Of a stretch of DNA of 64,000 nucleotides, positions 46,751 through 58,100 are shown in pieces (positions within the stretch are counted from its first letter, which is position 1; every line of letters starts with the position of its first letter). Origin of the DNA: a virus; IMG/VR virus record IMGVR_UViG_3300020442_000016, positions 34,769 to 98,768 of that record. The stretch is one strand, 5' to 3'. The notes below the pieces were generated by a model. It did no database searches and had not been told where the DNA came from. It saw only the letters and a list, made by a program, of their open reading frames with translations. The translations under genes and the position numbers were made by a program.

Positions 46751-48667
46751 ATGGCAAAGGAAAATCTAAATATCGGTTCTGCCGCCAACGATGGCACTGG
46801 CGATACTCTGCGAGATGGCGCTATTAAACTTAATAACGTCATTAATGAGGTCTACAATGCACTTGGCGATGGCACAAATGTGCAAATCGACATCGCTACT
46901 CCAGCAGCGGGTCAAGTTTTGCGCTGGAATGGTAGCACTGCATTTGTTGGCAGTCACTACGACGCATTGAGTAGTAACCTCGACGTAGCAGGAAACCAAA
47001 TTACTTCGTCATCTGACGGCAATGTTGTTGTTAAACCACATGGCACTGGCGATATTCACCTTTGGGCTGGATCTTCTGGAAGTCCTTTAACATATATTGA
47101 TGGCGCTGATGGAAAGCTGAAATATTCTGCAGTGTATACAAACCTAGCAGATCTACCTGATGCTACGACACACCACGGTATGTTTGCTCATGTCCATAGC
47201 ACAGCACATGGATATTTTGCACATTCTCCATCTGGAGAAACTGTTAACGTTGCAGTTACAGTTGGTGTAGATACTGTAGGTGGACAAGCAACTGGTGTTT
47301 TCTATCTCGATGGCACAGAAAAACCATCTAACTTCCCATTGGTAAGAGGAAATACATACGTCTTCGATCAGTCCGACGCCTCAAACGAAAATTATAATAG
47401 TCAGACTCACCCCTTGATGTTTAGCACAGGGTCTGATGGCGACCATAACGGTAATGGTCATTATATGGCTGGCGTGCAATACAAGTTGGATGGATCCAAC
47501 GTTGACATGTCAGGGTATACTACTGGATTTGCTGCAGCTACAACTAGGACAATAGAATGGACTATTCCTTCTGATGCTCCTGCTGCTCTTTATTACTGGT
47601 GTCATCACCATACAGGACAAGGTAGCAGTTTTGCCGTTAGTGATCCTGTTAGATGGAGACAACTTCTTGATATCCACTCATCTATCGGTGAGTTGAAAGA
47701 TGTTGACATGGCTGCCAATGGTGGTCCTAGTGATGGTCAAGTCCTTAAGTGGGTTGCATCTGCTAATGCTTTCCAAGCAGCAAATGACGATTCAACAACT
47801 GGTGGCGGTGGCGGCACAACACAGAATCTTTTTGAAACTGTTAATGCTGACACAGGCACTACAACTGCTTCTGCTGCAAATGACACCCTTATCATTGCTG
47901 GTGGGTCAAGTATCTCTACTTCAATTAGTGGTGACACTGTAACTATTGCTTACACTGGAGCAGCTGGCGCACCTGATCAAAATATATTTGAAACTTTTAA
48001 TGCAGATTCTGGCACCAGATCTGCAGCCGCTACGGATGATTCTTTTACATTCACTGGCGGCACAGGTATTACGACATCGATCACTGGTGCTGCTATAACA
48101 ATCACTAACGACGCACCTAACGTTGTCCAAAATCTTTTTGAGACACTTTCTGGTGATAGTGGATCTGTTACAGCTTCTACAGCAACTGGTGAGCTGTCGG
48201 TTGTTGGTGGCACTAACATCCAAACAGTAGTGTCTGGCACTGGTGCAAATACGGTCCTTACTATTAATAACTCTGCTGCTGCACTTCCTACAGCATCTGA
48301 TGGTCAAAGTTTGATCCACAATGGAAGTGGATATGAAGGAGTTGCATCTCCTACAATCTCTTTCCAAATCACTGCTAATGGATCTGGTGCATACAGATTT
48401 GCAGGTGGTGGCGTTGATCCAAACACAGACGATCCTACAATCTACGTTTATCGTGGTTTTACATATCGTTTTGATAATACAGTTGGTGGTCCTCACCCAT
48501 TTGCTCTGAGACTAACAAGTGGTGGATCTGCTGTTACTGAAGGCGTGAGTGGATCTCAGAATGGTGTCCAATATTGGACAGTGCCTATGGATCTTGCTCC
48601 TGGCACGACATATGTGTATCAATGCACTCAACATCCATTGATGGTCGGTAATCTTACAGTTGTCTAA
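46751..48667 (+). CDS. Tail protein with cupredoxin-like domains (638 aa)
   Basis: The N-terminus (LNIGSAANDGTGDTLRDG) is a common start of T4-like cyanophage fibre/structural proteins. Two cupredoxin-like domains are visible. The first (about 190-295) has RGNTYVFDQSDASN, H220 in THPLMF and C284-x2-H287. The last 60 residues contain H582 in GPHPFALRL and C625-x2-H628-x2-M631, followed by VGNLTVV. The C-x2-H-x2-M end is that of amicyanin-type blue copper proteins. The middle is made of repeated FET.N.DTGTTTAS-type beta units. It may bind copper, or the fold may be used structurally. It is followed 2 bases later by the next virion gene. Confidence 0.8.
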   Translation: MAKENLNIGSAANDGTGDTLRDGAIKLNNVINEVYNALGDGTNVQIDIATPAAGQVLRWNGSTAFVGSHYDALSSNLDVAGNQITSSSDGNVVVKPHGTGDIHLWAGSSGSPLTYIDGADGKLKYSAVYTNLADLPDATTHHGMFAHVHSTAHGYFAHSPSGETVNVAVTVGVDTVGGQATGVFYLDGTEKPSNFPLVRGNTYVFDQSDASNENYNSQTHPLMFSTGSDGDHNGNGHYMAGVQYKLDGSNVDMSGYTTGFAAATTRTIEWTIPSDAPAALYYWCHHHTGQGSSFAVSDPVRWRQLLDIHSSIGELKDVDMAANGGPSDGQVLKWVASANAFQAANDDSTTGGGGGTTQNLFETVNADTGTTTASAANDTLIIAGGSSISTSISGDTVTIAYTGAAGAPDQNIFETFNADSGTRSAAATDDSFTFTGGTGITTSITGAAITITNDAPNVVQNLFETLSGDSGSVTASTATGELSVVGGTNIQTVVSGTGANTVLTINNSAAALPTASDGQSLIHNGSGYEGVASPTISFQITANGSGAYRFAGGGVDPNTDDPTIYVYRGFTYRFDNTVGGPHPFALRLTSGGSAVTEGVSGSQNGVQYWTVPMDLAPGTTYVYQCTQHPLMVGNLTVV

Positions 48668-48669
48668 TA

Positions 48670-50541
48670 ATGCCAAGAGTAGTTCCTGGTTCTGGTGCAT
48701 CAATCGAGCCCATATTCAATAGCATATATGGGGTCAGAGATGTCTATGTCACAAACGGTGGATCTGGGTATGACCCCAACGATCCTCCTAGACTTCGTAT
48801 TACTAATTGTGGCACACCTATCCGTGAGGCTGTCCTTAGAGCAGTTATCGAAGGAGATCTAGGTGAGATTACTGCTGTTGAAGTTTTAGATCCTGGTGAG
48901 GGTTACGATCCCCTCAGAATGGTGATTGATAGTGAAGATGATGGTTATGGTGCTGACGCAAAAGTATTTCTGAATGCTTCAGGTGGTATTGACTACATTC
49001 AGGTTACAAAAAATGGCGATCAATACTTTGATACTACTACTGCTGAAATTAAAGGTGGTGGTGGATCTGGATCAGAATTGGTCCCTATTACAGGTTTGTT
49101 AACTGGTCTCTCTATTGAGCAGTTTGGACAAAATTATACTAATGATGATATCAACCTTGTTATCAGTGGTGGCGGTGGACAAAACGCTACTGGTGTTGCA
49201 AACGTAAATGAGTTTGGTGAAGTTGATCAGATTCTTATTACGAATCAAGGTGAGTTTTTTGAGACACCTCCTCTCATTCAAATTATCGGTGGTGGCGGTA
49301 ATGGTGCTACTGCTGAAGCAAATATTAATCTAGGTGTTATTGATGATATTAGTCTGCTACAAAAAGGTGGTGGATATGTCAATGATCCTCAGGTTATTTT
49401 TACAAGAGATACTAACCTAATCAGGACTGCAAGAAATAGACAGTCTTTGAATAGTGTGATGTATAACTTGACTGGTCTTCTAAAAGATGTTACTCCTTCT
49501 GAGCAGACCGTATATGTGCAGTCAACAGCTCCATATCCAGGATCTGGAAAACTTTTGATTGGTAGAGAAGTTGTTAGATATACTGGTAAAACTGCAAACT
49601 CTTTTACTGGTATTGATAGAGCAACAAATTTCCGTTTTGACCAGAAGGTTATTCTAGATAATCTACAGGATGATCCTGTTACAGGTCAGACTGCATATGA
49701 ATTTAGAGTTACTGACCGCGTAAAAAGAGTCGTTGAAAACTCTAACAACAGAATTGCTATCGTTTATGACTGGGTGCCTGAAGAGCGTGCCCTATATCTT
49801 GTGTTTGAGATTGACGAGCTGGCATTTATTGATGCTGGTAGATCTAATGAAAAGTCTCAAGCAATTAGATTTATTTGCGGTAGTGCATCTTCATCTGGCA
49901 CAGGTGTTGAGCCACATGTTTTGATTGAAGCAGAAGGTCAAAATATTGTTGCATTTACAAATCCACTCAGCTTGATTCTTAATAGAAAGTTTGAGGATGA
50001 TGATGAAGAATACACTGATGAGTTTGGAAACCCAGCCTTTGGTGATGGAATTCCTGATTTGGTGAATGCAAATACAGATTATGCTAACGATACTTCTTTG
50101 GACGGTGGTATTGCCTCGTCTAAATATGGTATTGAGGAGACACTTGGTGGACAGAATACTACTCTGCTCCAAACAGGTGATCAAATCTATGATGGTAATG
50201 CACAACCTTTGGTTGCTGCCATCAGTGATGCTGGACAACTTGGAGATGGTGACGCTCATGTTTCTACAGCAAGTGTCATTGTCGAATTCTCTGGAGCATC
50301 AAGATATTCTGCATCAGAATCGCTGAGTGGAGCAACTACAGGTGTTACAGCAACATTTGTTTCTGTTGCGGAAAACACACCTAAAACAAATCAGCAAACT
50401 GTCCAAATAAAAACAATCGTCAATAATGGTGCAACTTACCTATTCCAAGTGGGTGAAACACTTAATGGCGTAACAAGTGGCGTCACTGCCACTATCAAAG
50501 CTATTGAATATAACAGCTTCGTAAGAAACGAGGACGATTAA
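48670..50541 (+). CDS. Virion structural protein with GGxGY modules (623 aa)
   Basis: The first 250 residues are four or five GGxGY beta modules (for example VYVTNGGSGYDPNDPP). The middle (about 270-420) contains a structural region with RVKRVVENSNNRIAIVYDWVPEERAL, and the last 100 residues repeat a SGVTATIKAI beta unit. I cannot name a T4 homologue with confidence; the position just before gp8 suggests a baseplate or wedge component, and N-terminal modules suggest exposed loops. The gene begins 2 bases after the preceding stop and is followed by a late-promoter-like box. Confidence 0.78.
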   Translation: MPRVVPGSGASIEPIFNSIYGVRDVYVTNGGSGYDPNDPPRLRITNCGTPIREAVLRAVIEGDLGEITAVEVLDPGEGYDPLRMVIDSEDDGYGADAKVFLNASGGIDYIQVTKNGDQYFDTTTAEIKGGGGSGSELVPITGLLTGLSIEQFGQNYTNDDINLVISGGGGQNATGVANVNEFGEVDQILITNQGEFFETPPLIQIIGGGGNGATAEANINLGVIDDISLLQKGGGYVNDPQVIFTRDTNLIRTARNRQSLNSVMYNLTGLLKDVTPSEQTVYVQSTAPYPGSGKLLIGREVVRYTGKTANSFTGIDRATNFRFDQKVILDNLQDDPVTGQTAYEFRVTDRVKRVVENSNNRIAIVYDWVPEERALYLVFEIDELAFIDAGRSNEKSQAIRFICGSASSSGTGVEPHVLIEAEGQNIVAFTNPLSLILNRKFEDDDEEYTDEFGNPAFGDGIPDLVNANTDYANDTSLDGGIASSKYGIEETLGGQNTTLLQTGDQIYDGNAQPLVAAISDAGQLGDGDAHVSTASVIVEFSGASRYSASESLSGATTGVTATFVSVAENTPKTNQQTVQIKTIVNNGATYLFQVGETLNGVTSGVTATIKAIEYNSFVRNEDD

Positions 50542-50545
50542 GTCC

Positions 50546-50553
50546 CATAAATA
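50546..50553 (+). promoter_or_regulatory. T4-late-type promoter box (CATAAATA)
   Basis: CATAAATA lies 22-29 bases before the ATG of gp8 (50575), in a 33-base intergenic gap. Confidence 0.65.
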
Positions 50554-50574
50554 AAAAGAAGGTATCGGTAGAAA

Positions 50575-52110
50575 ATGGCACTACTTACTGACCAATTTAG
50601 AATTTTCACGGCACAGAGATTCAAAAAATCTCTGGAAGGTCCTGACCCAACTCAGTCGGACCTAGATGCTGGTGCAAATCGTGATCGACTGTATGTTTTC
50701 ATTGGTCGTCCCCAACCGTGGGATAACGAAAACGCAGCACCTGATCCTGTGGATTCTTTCCAAGAATTCTCGGATGACTATTCTGACATGATCTCTCTTA
50801 AGAGAGTCCTTGCTAACGATACCATTCAAGTGGTCCGTCGTATTGACTGGATTCCCCCAGAGCAAACCACTGGTGGTCTGGGTTACGTTTATGACATGTA
50901 TCGCCATGATTACTCCGCCACAAAGACGGCATCGTCGGGTGCGACGAAGCTTTATGATGCAGACTTTTATGTCGTTAACTCGTCCTATCAGGTCTATAAG
51001 TGCATCTACAACGGGACCAGTCCTAGTGATCCTAACGGTAAACCTTCTACTGTTGAGCCTACTGGTACTTCCACATCCATTATTACAACTGCCGATGGTT
51101 ATCGTTGGAAGTATTTGTATACGATCCCTGTTGGTCAGGTTTTGAAATTCTTCTCGAATGAATACATGCCTGTGTTGACAGATACCGCTGTTATCTCAGA
51201 CGCTATCGGTGGTGAAATCGACACAGTTGTTATTGCAGCATCAGGAAACGGTTATAACAATGGCACATATGAAAATGTCCCCATTAAAGGTGATGGCACT
51301 GGCGGGCGTGTTTCGCTTGTTGTTGATGGTGGGCGCATTGTGTCTGCCACTGTTACGTCAGGTGGATCGGGATACACCTTCGGTAAAGTCATCATCGATG
51401 AAGTCAACGGTATCGGTGCAGGTGCAGGATCAGGCGGTAGCGTCGAAGTAGTTATCCCCCCTGTTACTGGTCACGGTGCAGATCCCAAAGTTGAATTGGG
51501 TGGATATCGTATCATGATCAACACCAAATTCACCTACGCTGAAGGTAGTGGTGACTTCCCAACTGATAACGATTACAGACGTATTGGACTCGTTATCAAC
51601 CCATACAAGAATGGCACACAAGAGTTGACATCAGATCTTACTCTGTCTGCTACAAAAGCTGTTATCTTCTCCCCTACATTTACGGGCAACTTCCAAACTG
51701 ATGAGATTATCACACAATCTCGTACCATTGGTGGTCAGCAAGTTACTGCTCGTGGACGTGTTATTTCTTGGAATAACACAACGAAGGTCCTTAAGTATTA
51801 CCAAAACAGAATTGACGGGGTATTCCCTGAAATTACAGGTAACCTGATTGACTTTGAAGGTGGTAACCCTGTGGTTGGTAGCACCTCTGGTGCATCTGCT
51901 GACCCTGATATCAACTTCCCAATTATTTCTGGTGAGTCTACCAGAATTATTAACAACACTGAATATGACCTTGGTATGTCATTTACCAATGGATATGCGA
52001 GACCTGAGATCGAGCCAGATTCGGGTAGCGTAATCTACATAGATAATAGAGGCGCGATCACTCGTGCTGGTGACCAAATCGAGGATATCAAAATCGTAAT
52101 CGAGTTCTAA
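50575..52110 (+). CDS. gp8: Baseplate wedge protein gp8
   Basis: This 511-aa protein matches T4-like gp8 over its N-terminal half (RIFTAQRFKKSLEGP, YVFIGRPQPW, GYRWKYLYTIPVGQVLKFFSNEYMPV). In T4, gp8 dimers sit in the outer wedge of the baseplate and bridge the gp6/gp7/gp10 ring. A GGxGY beta module (about residues 218-280) is inserted after the core, an addition not found in T4 and shared with the neighbouring structural genes. It has its own late-promoter box and is followed by the DUF4815 gene one base later. Confidence 0.88.
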   Translation: MALLTDQFRIFTAQRFKKSLEGPDPTQSDLDAGANRDRLYVFIGRPQPWDNENAAPDPVDSFQEFSDDYSDMISLKRVLANDTIQVVRRIDWIPPEQTTGGLGYVYDMYRHDYSATKTASSGATKLYDADFYVVNSSYQVYKCIYNGTSPSDPNGKPSTVEPTGTSTSIITTADGYRWKYLYTIPVGQVLKFFSNEYMPVLTDTAVISDAIGGEIDTVVIAASGNGYNNGTYENVPIKGDGTGGRVSLVVDGGRIVSATVTSGGSGYTFGKVIIDEVNGIGAGAGSGGSVEVVIPPVTGHGADPKVELGGYRIMINTKFTYAEGSGDFPTDNDYRRIGLVINPYKNGTQELTSDLTLSATKAVIFSPTFTGNFQTDEIITQSRTIGGQQVTARGRVISWNNTTKVLKYYQNRIDGVFPEITGNLIDFEGGNPVVGSTSGASADPDINFPIISGESTRIINNTEYDLGMSFTNGYARPEIEPDSGSVIYIDNRGAITRAGDQIEDIKIVIEF

Positions 52111-52111
52111 G

Positions 52112-55100
52112 ATGCCCCAGAATACTAATCTAAATATTGCTCCTTATTTTGACGACTTCGATAAGGACAAAAACTTTTATAGAGTCCTCTTTCGACCAGG
52201 ATATCCCATCCAGGCGAGAGAGCTTACAACGATGCAATCGATTCTACAGAATCAGGTTGAAAGCATCGGCACGCACTTCTTCAAAGAAGGTGCGATGGTC
52301 ATTCCTGGACAAATTGGATATGACCTTAATGTGCAGGCAGTTATTCTGCAGCAATCTTTCCTTGGTGTAGACGTAGAGACATATAGGACACAACTTAACG
52401 GTCAGATTATTGAGGGCATCACAACTGGCGTTAAGGCAAAGGTCCTTTACTCTATTCCTTCTACAGAATCAGAGCGTGGTTATATTACACTGTATGTAAA
52501 ATATATTGACTCAGGTGACACAACTTCAAGTGAATCTCTTAAAGGTTTCCAACCCAACGAGCAGTTGCTTGCTGAAAACGAAATCACTTTCGGCACAACT
52601 CTGATTGAAATTGGGTCTCCATTTGCACAGTTGCTTCCTGTTGATGCAACTGCTGTAGCATCTTCTGCTTATATCAATGAGGGTGTCTATTTTATTAGAG
52701 GTCACTTTGTTGATGTGCCTTCCTCTTATTTGATTCTTGAGCAGTATTCAAACAACCCTTCTTATAGAGTTGGTCTTGAAGTTTCAGAATCCATTATTAC
52801 TCCTGAAGATGATCCTTCTCTTAATGATAATGCCGCTGGCACTTCTAATTATTCTGCGCCAGGCGGACATCGTTTCAGAATTCGTACCTCTCTCGTCAAG
52901 AAAGCAATTAACGATGAGACAGATAAGAATTTTATCGAGCTACTCAGAATTAATAACTCCAAACTAGAGCAGTTTGTTAATAATACTGAATACTCTGAGC
53001 TGGAGAGATCTCTGGCACGCCGCACATATGAAGAGAGTGGCGACTATGTTATTGATACCTTTGACATCAAGATGCGTGAGCACCTTGACGATGGTTTCAA
53101 CAATGGTGTTTATAGAGCAGGTGCACAATCCAGAGAAGGCAATGCTGCCTCTGAAGATATGCTTGCCATTGAGGTTTCACCAGGTAGAGCATATGTTAAA
53201 GGTTACAGGACTGAATTCCTTGTGCCTCAGTATGTTGATGCTCCTAAACCTAGAGACTTCAACTCTGAAGAAAACGCTATTGTATCTTTCAACCTAGGTC
53301 AGTTTGTTAAGGTCTACGATGTATATGGATGGCCTGATCTAACTGGTGAAGGTGTTACTGATGCATATCAAGTCCTTGAGATGAGAGACGACTGGGCTCT
53401 CAATCCAGGCTCCAGTGTAAGTGGTAGACAGATTGGTCGTTGTCGCACCATTCAGATCCAAGAAGATCAGACTGGCATCTATGACCTTTATATGTTTGAT
53501 ATTCAAATGTATACTGCCGTTAACTTGGCAGCAGGTAACCAATCTGTGCAGGTTGGTGATGTGATTGTCGGCAGGACTTCTAATGCTAGAGGTTTTGTTG
53601 CTGATGCTGGATCTGGTAACTATTTCTCCCTTGAGCAAGTTTCTGGTAAATTTGTTAACGGTGAGGTGATGGAAAGAGATGGTCGTGTTATCGGCACACT
53701 GGAAGCAGCATGGACATTTGAGCCTACTGATACAAGATCTTGTATTGGTAGAAACAACAGTAACCAAGTTATCTTTGGTTGTAACTGGTTGTTAAATGAT
53801 CAAAGAGAAATCGAAGCAACTACTGTTACTCTTGATCAAGCTGCATTTACTTTGACTGGTTTTAGGACTAAGTTTGAAAACGATCTTAGACCAGGTGAAG
53901 TTGTAACTGTATCTGGCACAAGTGCAGAAGGTGAGACATCTTTCCGTATTGAGAGAGTTGATCCACAATATATTAAGACACAATCTGGTAACTCTCACAC
54001 AGGTGCTTCCTATAATGTGTTTGATTATGCTACTCAAGTAGCGAGAGTTGATCCTACTCTGAATAAGGGATCTATTTCCAATGGAGAATATTCTGTATTG
54101 GCACGTCTTCGTCCATACATTTTCCAAAAAGATTATCAGAATGGTGAGCTGACGATTGATACTCCTAAGACTTCAATGAAGTCTATCAGTGATGAATCAT
54201 TCTTTGTCTATCGCACATTCACAAACAAAACTGTTGTGTCTGGTGGTGTTACTGTTACTCTGCCTGAATCTGAGCAGTTTGCATCTCTTGACGGTGAAAA
54301 CTATGTCTTGACTGTCCTGTCTGAATCTGGATCTGCATACTCAGTTGGACAAAACCTTGACATTGATGCTCTGAATGATGGTGGACAGTTGACTGTTACC
54401 TTCGGTGCATCTAGACAGTCCATCACGATTGACGGTTTGACAAATGTCCAGACTGTTAAATTGACTGCACTGGTTTCTAAGAATATCGTTTCTAAGAAAA
54501 TTAAGACTGCTGCAAAGATGCGTGCCATGAAAGTGGTCCGCACACAAAATAATAATGACCAGCAAAAATTCGGTCTTGCTTACGGTAACTTGTATGGCAC
54601 CCGTATTGAAGATAGAGAAATTTCTTTTGCTCTAAATGACGTTTATAAGATTCATGCAATCTATGAATCTGAAGACGATAATGATGCAGAAGCACCTTTC
54701 CTGACACTGCAAGAAGCAACCTTCTTTGATTCTGGTAGTGTTGTTATTGGTAGGACATCTGGTGCTCGTGGTCGTGTTATCCAGTTTATTAACGCAACTC
54801 TAAAACTACACATCGTCGCATTGAATGAAATTCCATTCTTGCCTGGCGAAACTATTGATGGTGTAGATGATGATAGTCAACCTCTCTCAGCAATCATTGA
54901 TGATGCTGAAGGATCTATCGGTAGAGGTAGTAAAGTTATTACATCTCAGTATGAGTTGGATCCTGGTCAAAAAGCACATTTCTATGATGTTTGTAAGATC
55001 ACTAGAATTCCAGGATTTACAGCACCTACAAGAAAACTACTTGTTATCTTTGACTACTTCATTCATGAATCTTCAGGTGACTATTTTGCTGCACAATCTT

Positions 55101-58100
55101 ACACAGGTATTACTTTCAAAGAGATTCCAAATTACAAACTTGATGGATCTATTAACTTCCTGAGAGACCAGTTGGACTTCCGTCCTGCTGTTGGTGAATT
55201 GGCATCTGGTAACGGCACTATTGGTGCACCATACTTTGTTAACTGTGCATCTCTTGACTTTGCTGCACGCACATTTAACACTTCTGGTGGCACGGGCGGT
55301 GCGACAATCTTCGACATCATGAAGGTTGATACGGAATTTAGAATGGATTATTCCTACTATCTTCCTAGAATCGACAAACTGTTTATTACCCATGACAACA
55401 AACTGCAAGTTGTAAGGGGTGTCTCTGGTGAGGATCTTCTCCCACCTGAGGGTATTGAAAATGCTATGTTGTTGGCAGTGCTTGAGCACAAACCATACAA
55501 CTACGATGTGGAGCGAGATACTCTGATCTTCCCTGAGATCATTCGTCGCTACACTATGAAAGATATTGGTGATCTTGAGACTCGTCTTACTCACGTTGAG
55601 TATTACACATCTCTGTCACTGTTGGAAGTCCAAGCAGACAACGCTAAGTCCTATGACGACAATGGTTTCGACCGTCTGAAGAATGGTTATGTGGTTGATG
55701 ACTTTACCGACCACACTATTGGCGACGTGCTTAACGTTGACTATAAGTGCTCCATGGACTTCAAAGAAGGTCTGTTGAGACCTGCTCACTATACTACTAA
55801 TGTCCCTCTTGAGTTTAATGCTTCAGCATCTAACAATGTTGTAAGGACTGAAAGTAATATGATCTTCCTGCCTTGGCAGGATGTTGAGATTGTTAAGCAA
55901 CCTTATGCATCTAGGACTGAGAATGTTAACCCATTCAACGTGTTTACATTCATTGGTCGTGTTGACCTAACTCCAGCATCTGACGATTGGATTGATATTG
56001 AGCGTCTTCCTGCTCGTGTTGAAAACGTCGAGGGTGATTTCTCTGCTGTTGCTAGAGACCTTCAGATTGACCAGAATGGTTTTGCTCCTATCCAATGGGG
56101 ATCTTGGCAAACCAACTGGACTGGTGAATCACTTCAATCATCTTCTTCCTTCCAGTCTAGATCAGGTACATATGGTATTGGTCGTCAGTTAGGTCGTGCT
56201 GGTCACGGTCAGCGTCGTCAGGGTCTTTTCTACCTGCACGAAAGACGCACATATCGTGTTGTTAACAACCAAGCAAGACAAGGTATCAGGACTCGTGTTG
56301 TGCCCAAGATTGACAGAAAGTCTCTTGGTGACACTATCCTGTCTCAAACAGCAATTCCTTGGATTAGATCTCGTAACATTGGTTTCAACGTTGATCGTTT
56401 GAAGCCTCGCACCAGAATGTATGCATTCTTTGATGGTGTTGATGTTACCAACTATATTACTCCTAAGGTTATTGAGCTGATCAAAAACTCTTCTGAAGAC
56501 ACTCGCACAAACGAAACACCTTTCGTTGTTGGCGAAACTGTCATTGGTGAATCTTCCAAGTGTCAACTTCAGGTCGTCGCTGCAAATGACGGTTATAAGA
56601 CTGACCCTTATGGTGTTGGTGAGGCAACTCTTCCCGAGTCATATGCATCTCAAACACCCGTACTTAATATTGACTTGAAGGCACTTGCTGAAACTGTCAA
56701 TCCTAACTTCTTCGGTAATGCACAAACAGGTGAAGTGTTGGTGGGTCAAACCTCTGGTGCTCGCGCTGTTGTGAAAGATCGCCGTCTGCTCTCTGATAAC
56801 ATCGGTAACCTGCAGGGCACATTCTTCATTCCTTCTCCTAAGAATGATGCAAACCCACGTTGGGCAACTGGCACAAGGACATTTAGATTCACAACATCTA
56901 ATACTAATAGTAGATCACCTGGCGAAGTTGATTCTTCTGCAGATACTGAATATAAAGCAACAGGTACTTTACAGACTGTTAGAGAAAATATTCTTGCAAT
57001 CAGAAACGCTCAAATCGTTAGAGATACTGTTACTGATGAAAGACAAGTTATTACAACTAGGACTGAGACACGTCAGGTTGGTTGGTATGACCCTCTTGCA
57101 CAATCCTTCATCGTTGATGAAGAAGGTGGTATCTTCCTGACAGGTGTTGATATCTTCTTTAACACTAAAGATAGCAACATTCCTATCTCTATGCAGATCA
57201 GGACTATGGAGAATGGTTATCCTACTAAGGATATTCTTCCTTTCTCTGACGTGACAATCGATCCTTCTCAGGTTGAATTGTCTGATAACGCTGCAATCCC
57301 AACACGATTTACATTCCAGTCTCCTGTTTATATTAAGCAGTCGATTGAATATTGCTTCGTGCTTCTGTCTGACTCCAACGAATATAAAGTTTGGATCTCC
57401 AGAATGGGTGACGTTGAAGTCAGCGGGACAAGGACCATCTCTGACCAACCATATGCTGGTGTGCTCTTTAAGTCACAAAACGCATCTACATGGACTGCTG
57501 ACCAGTATGAGGATTTGAAGTTTACCATCTATCGTGCTGAATTCACAGCAAGTATTGGTAACGCCGTATTTAATAACGCTGAGTTGGGTCTCGGTAACGG
57601 TGGTGTCCATAACTTGATTGAGAATCCAATTCAAACTCTCAAACCAAAGCAACAACTGTTGCTCCCTACAGGCACAAATAATAATTTCACTATTGGTGCT
57701 CGTATCATTCAGACACCTTCTAACGCAGAAGGCACCATTGTTGAGTTTGACTCAACATCTGATCCTGAAGTGATTACGATTTCCGATATTGTTGGATCTT
57801 GGCAGTCAGGTTTCTTGGATGCAAATGGTAATCCATTCCAAGGTATTAAATCCTCTCAGTCAACAGCAACCATTGTGTTGTCCGCTATCTTTAACGGTGT
57901 CTTTGAAGTTAATAATACTATCACAGGATCTACATCCAACGCTACCGCTAAAGTAACCAACTATGATGCAGGCACACAAACTTTGAGTGTCAACTTTGTT
58001 GATGGTGCATTCGACTTGGCAGATACACTATCTGAGCCAGGCGGCACATCTGCAACTATTACTAGCGTTACTTATGCTGGTGATACTTATGACACTTATC

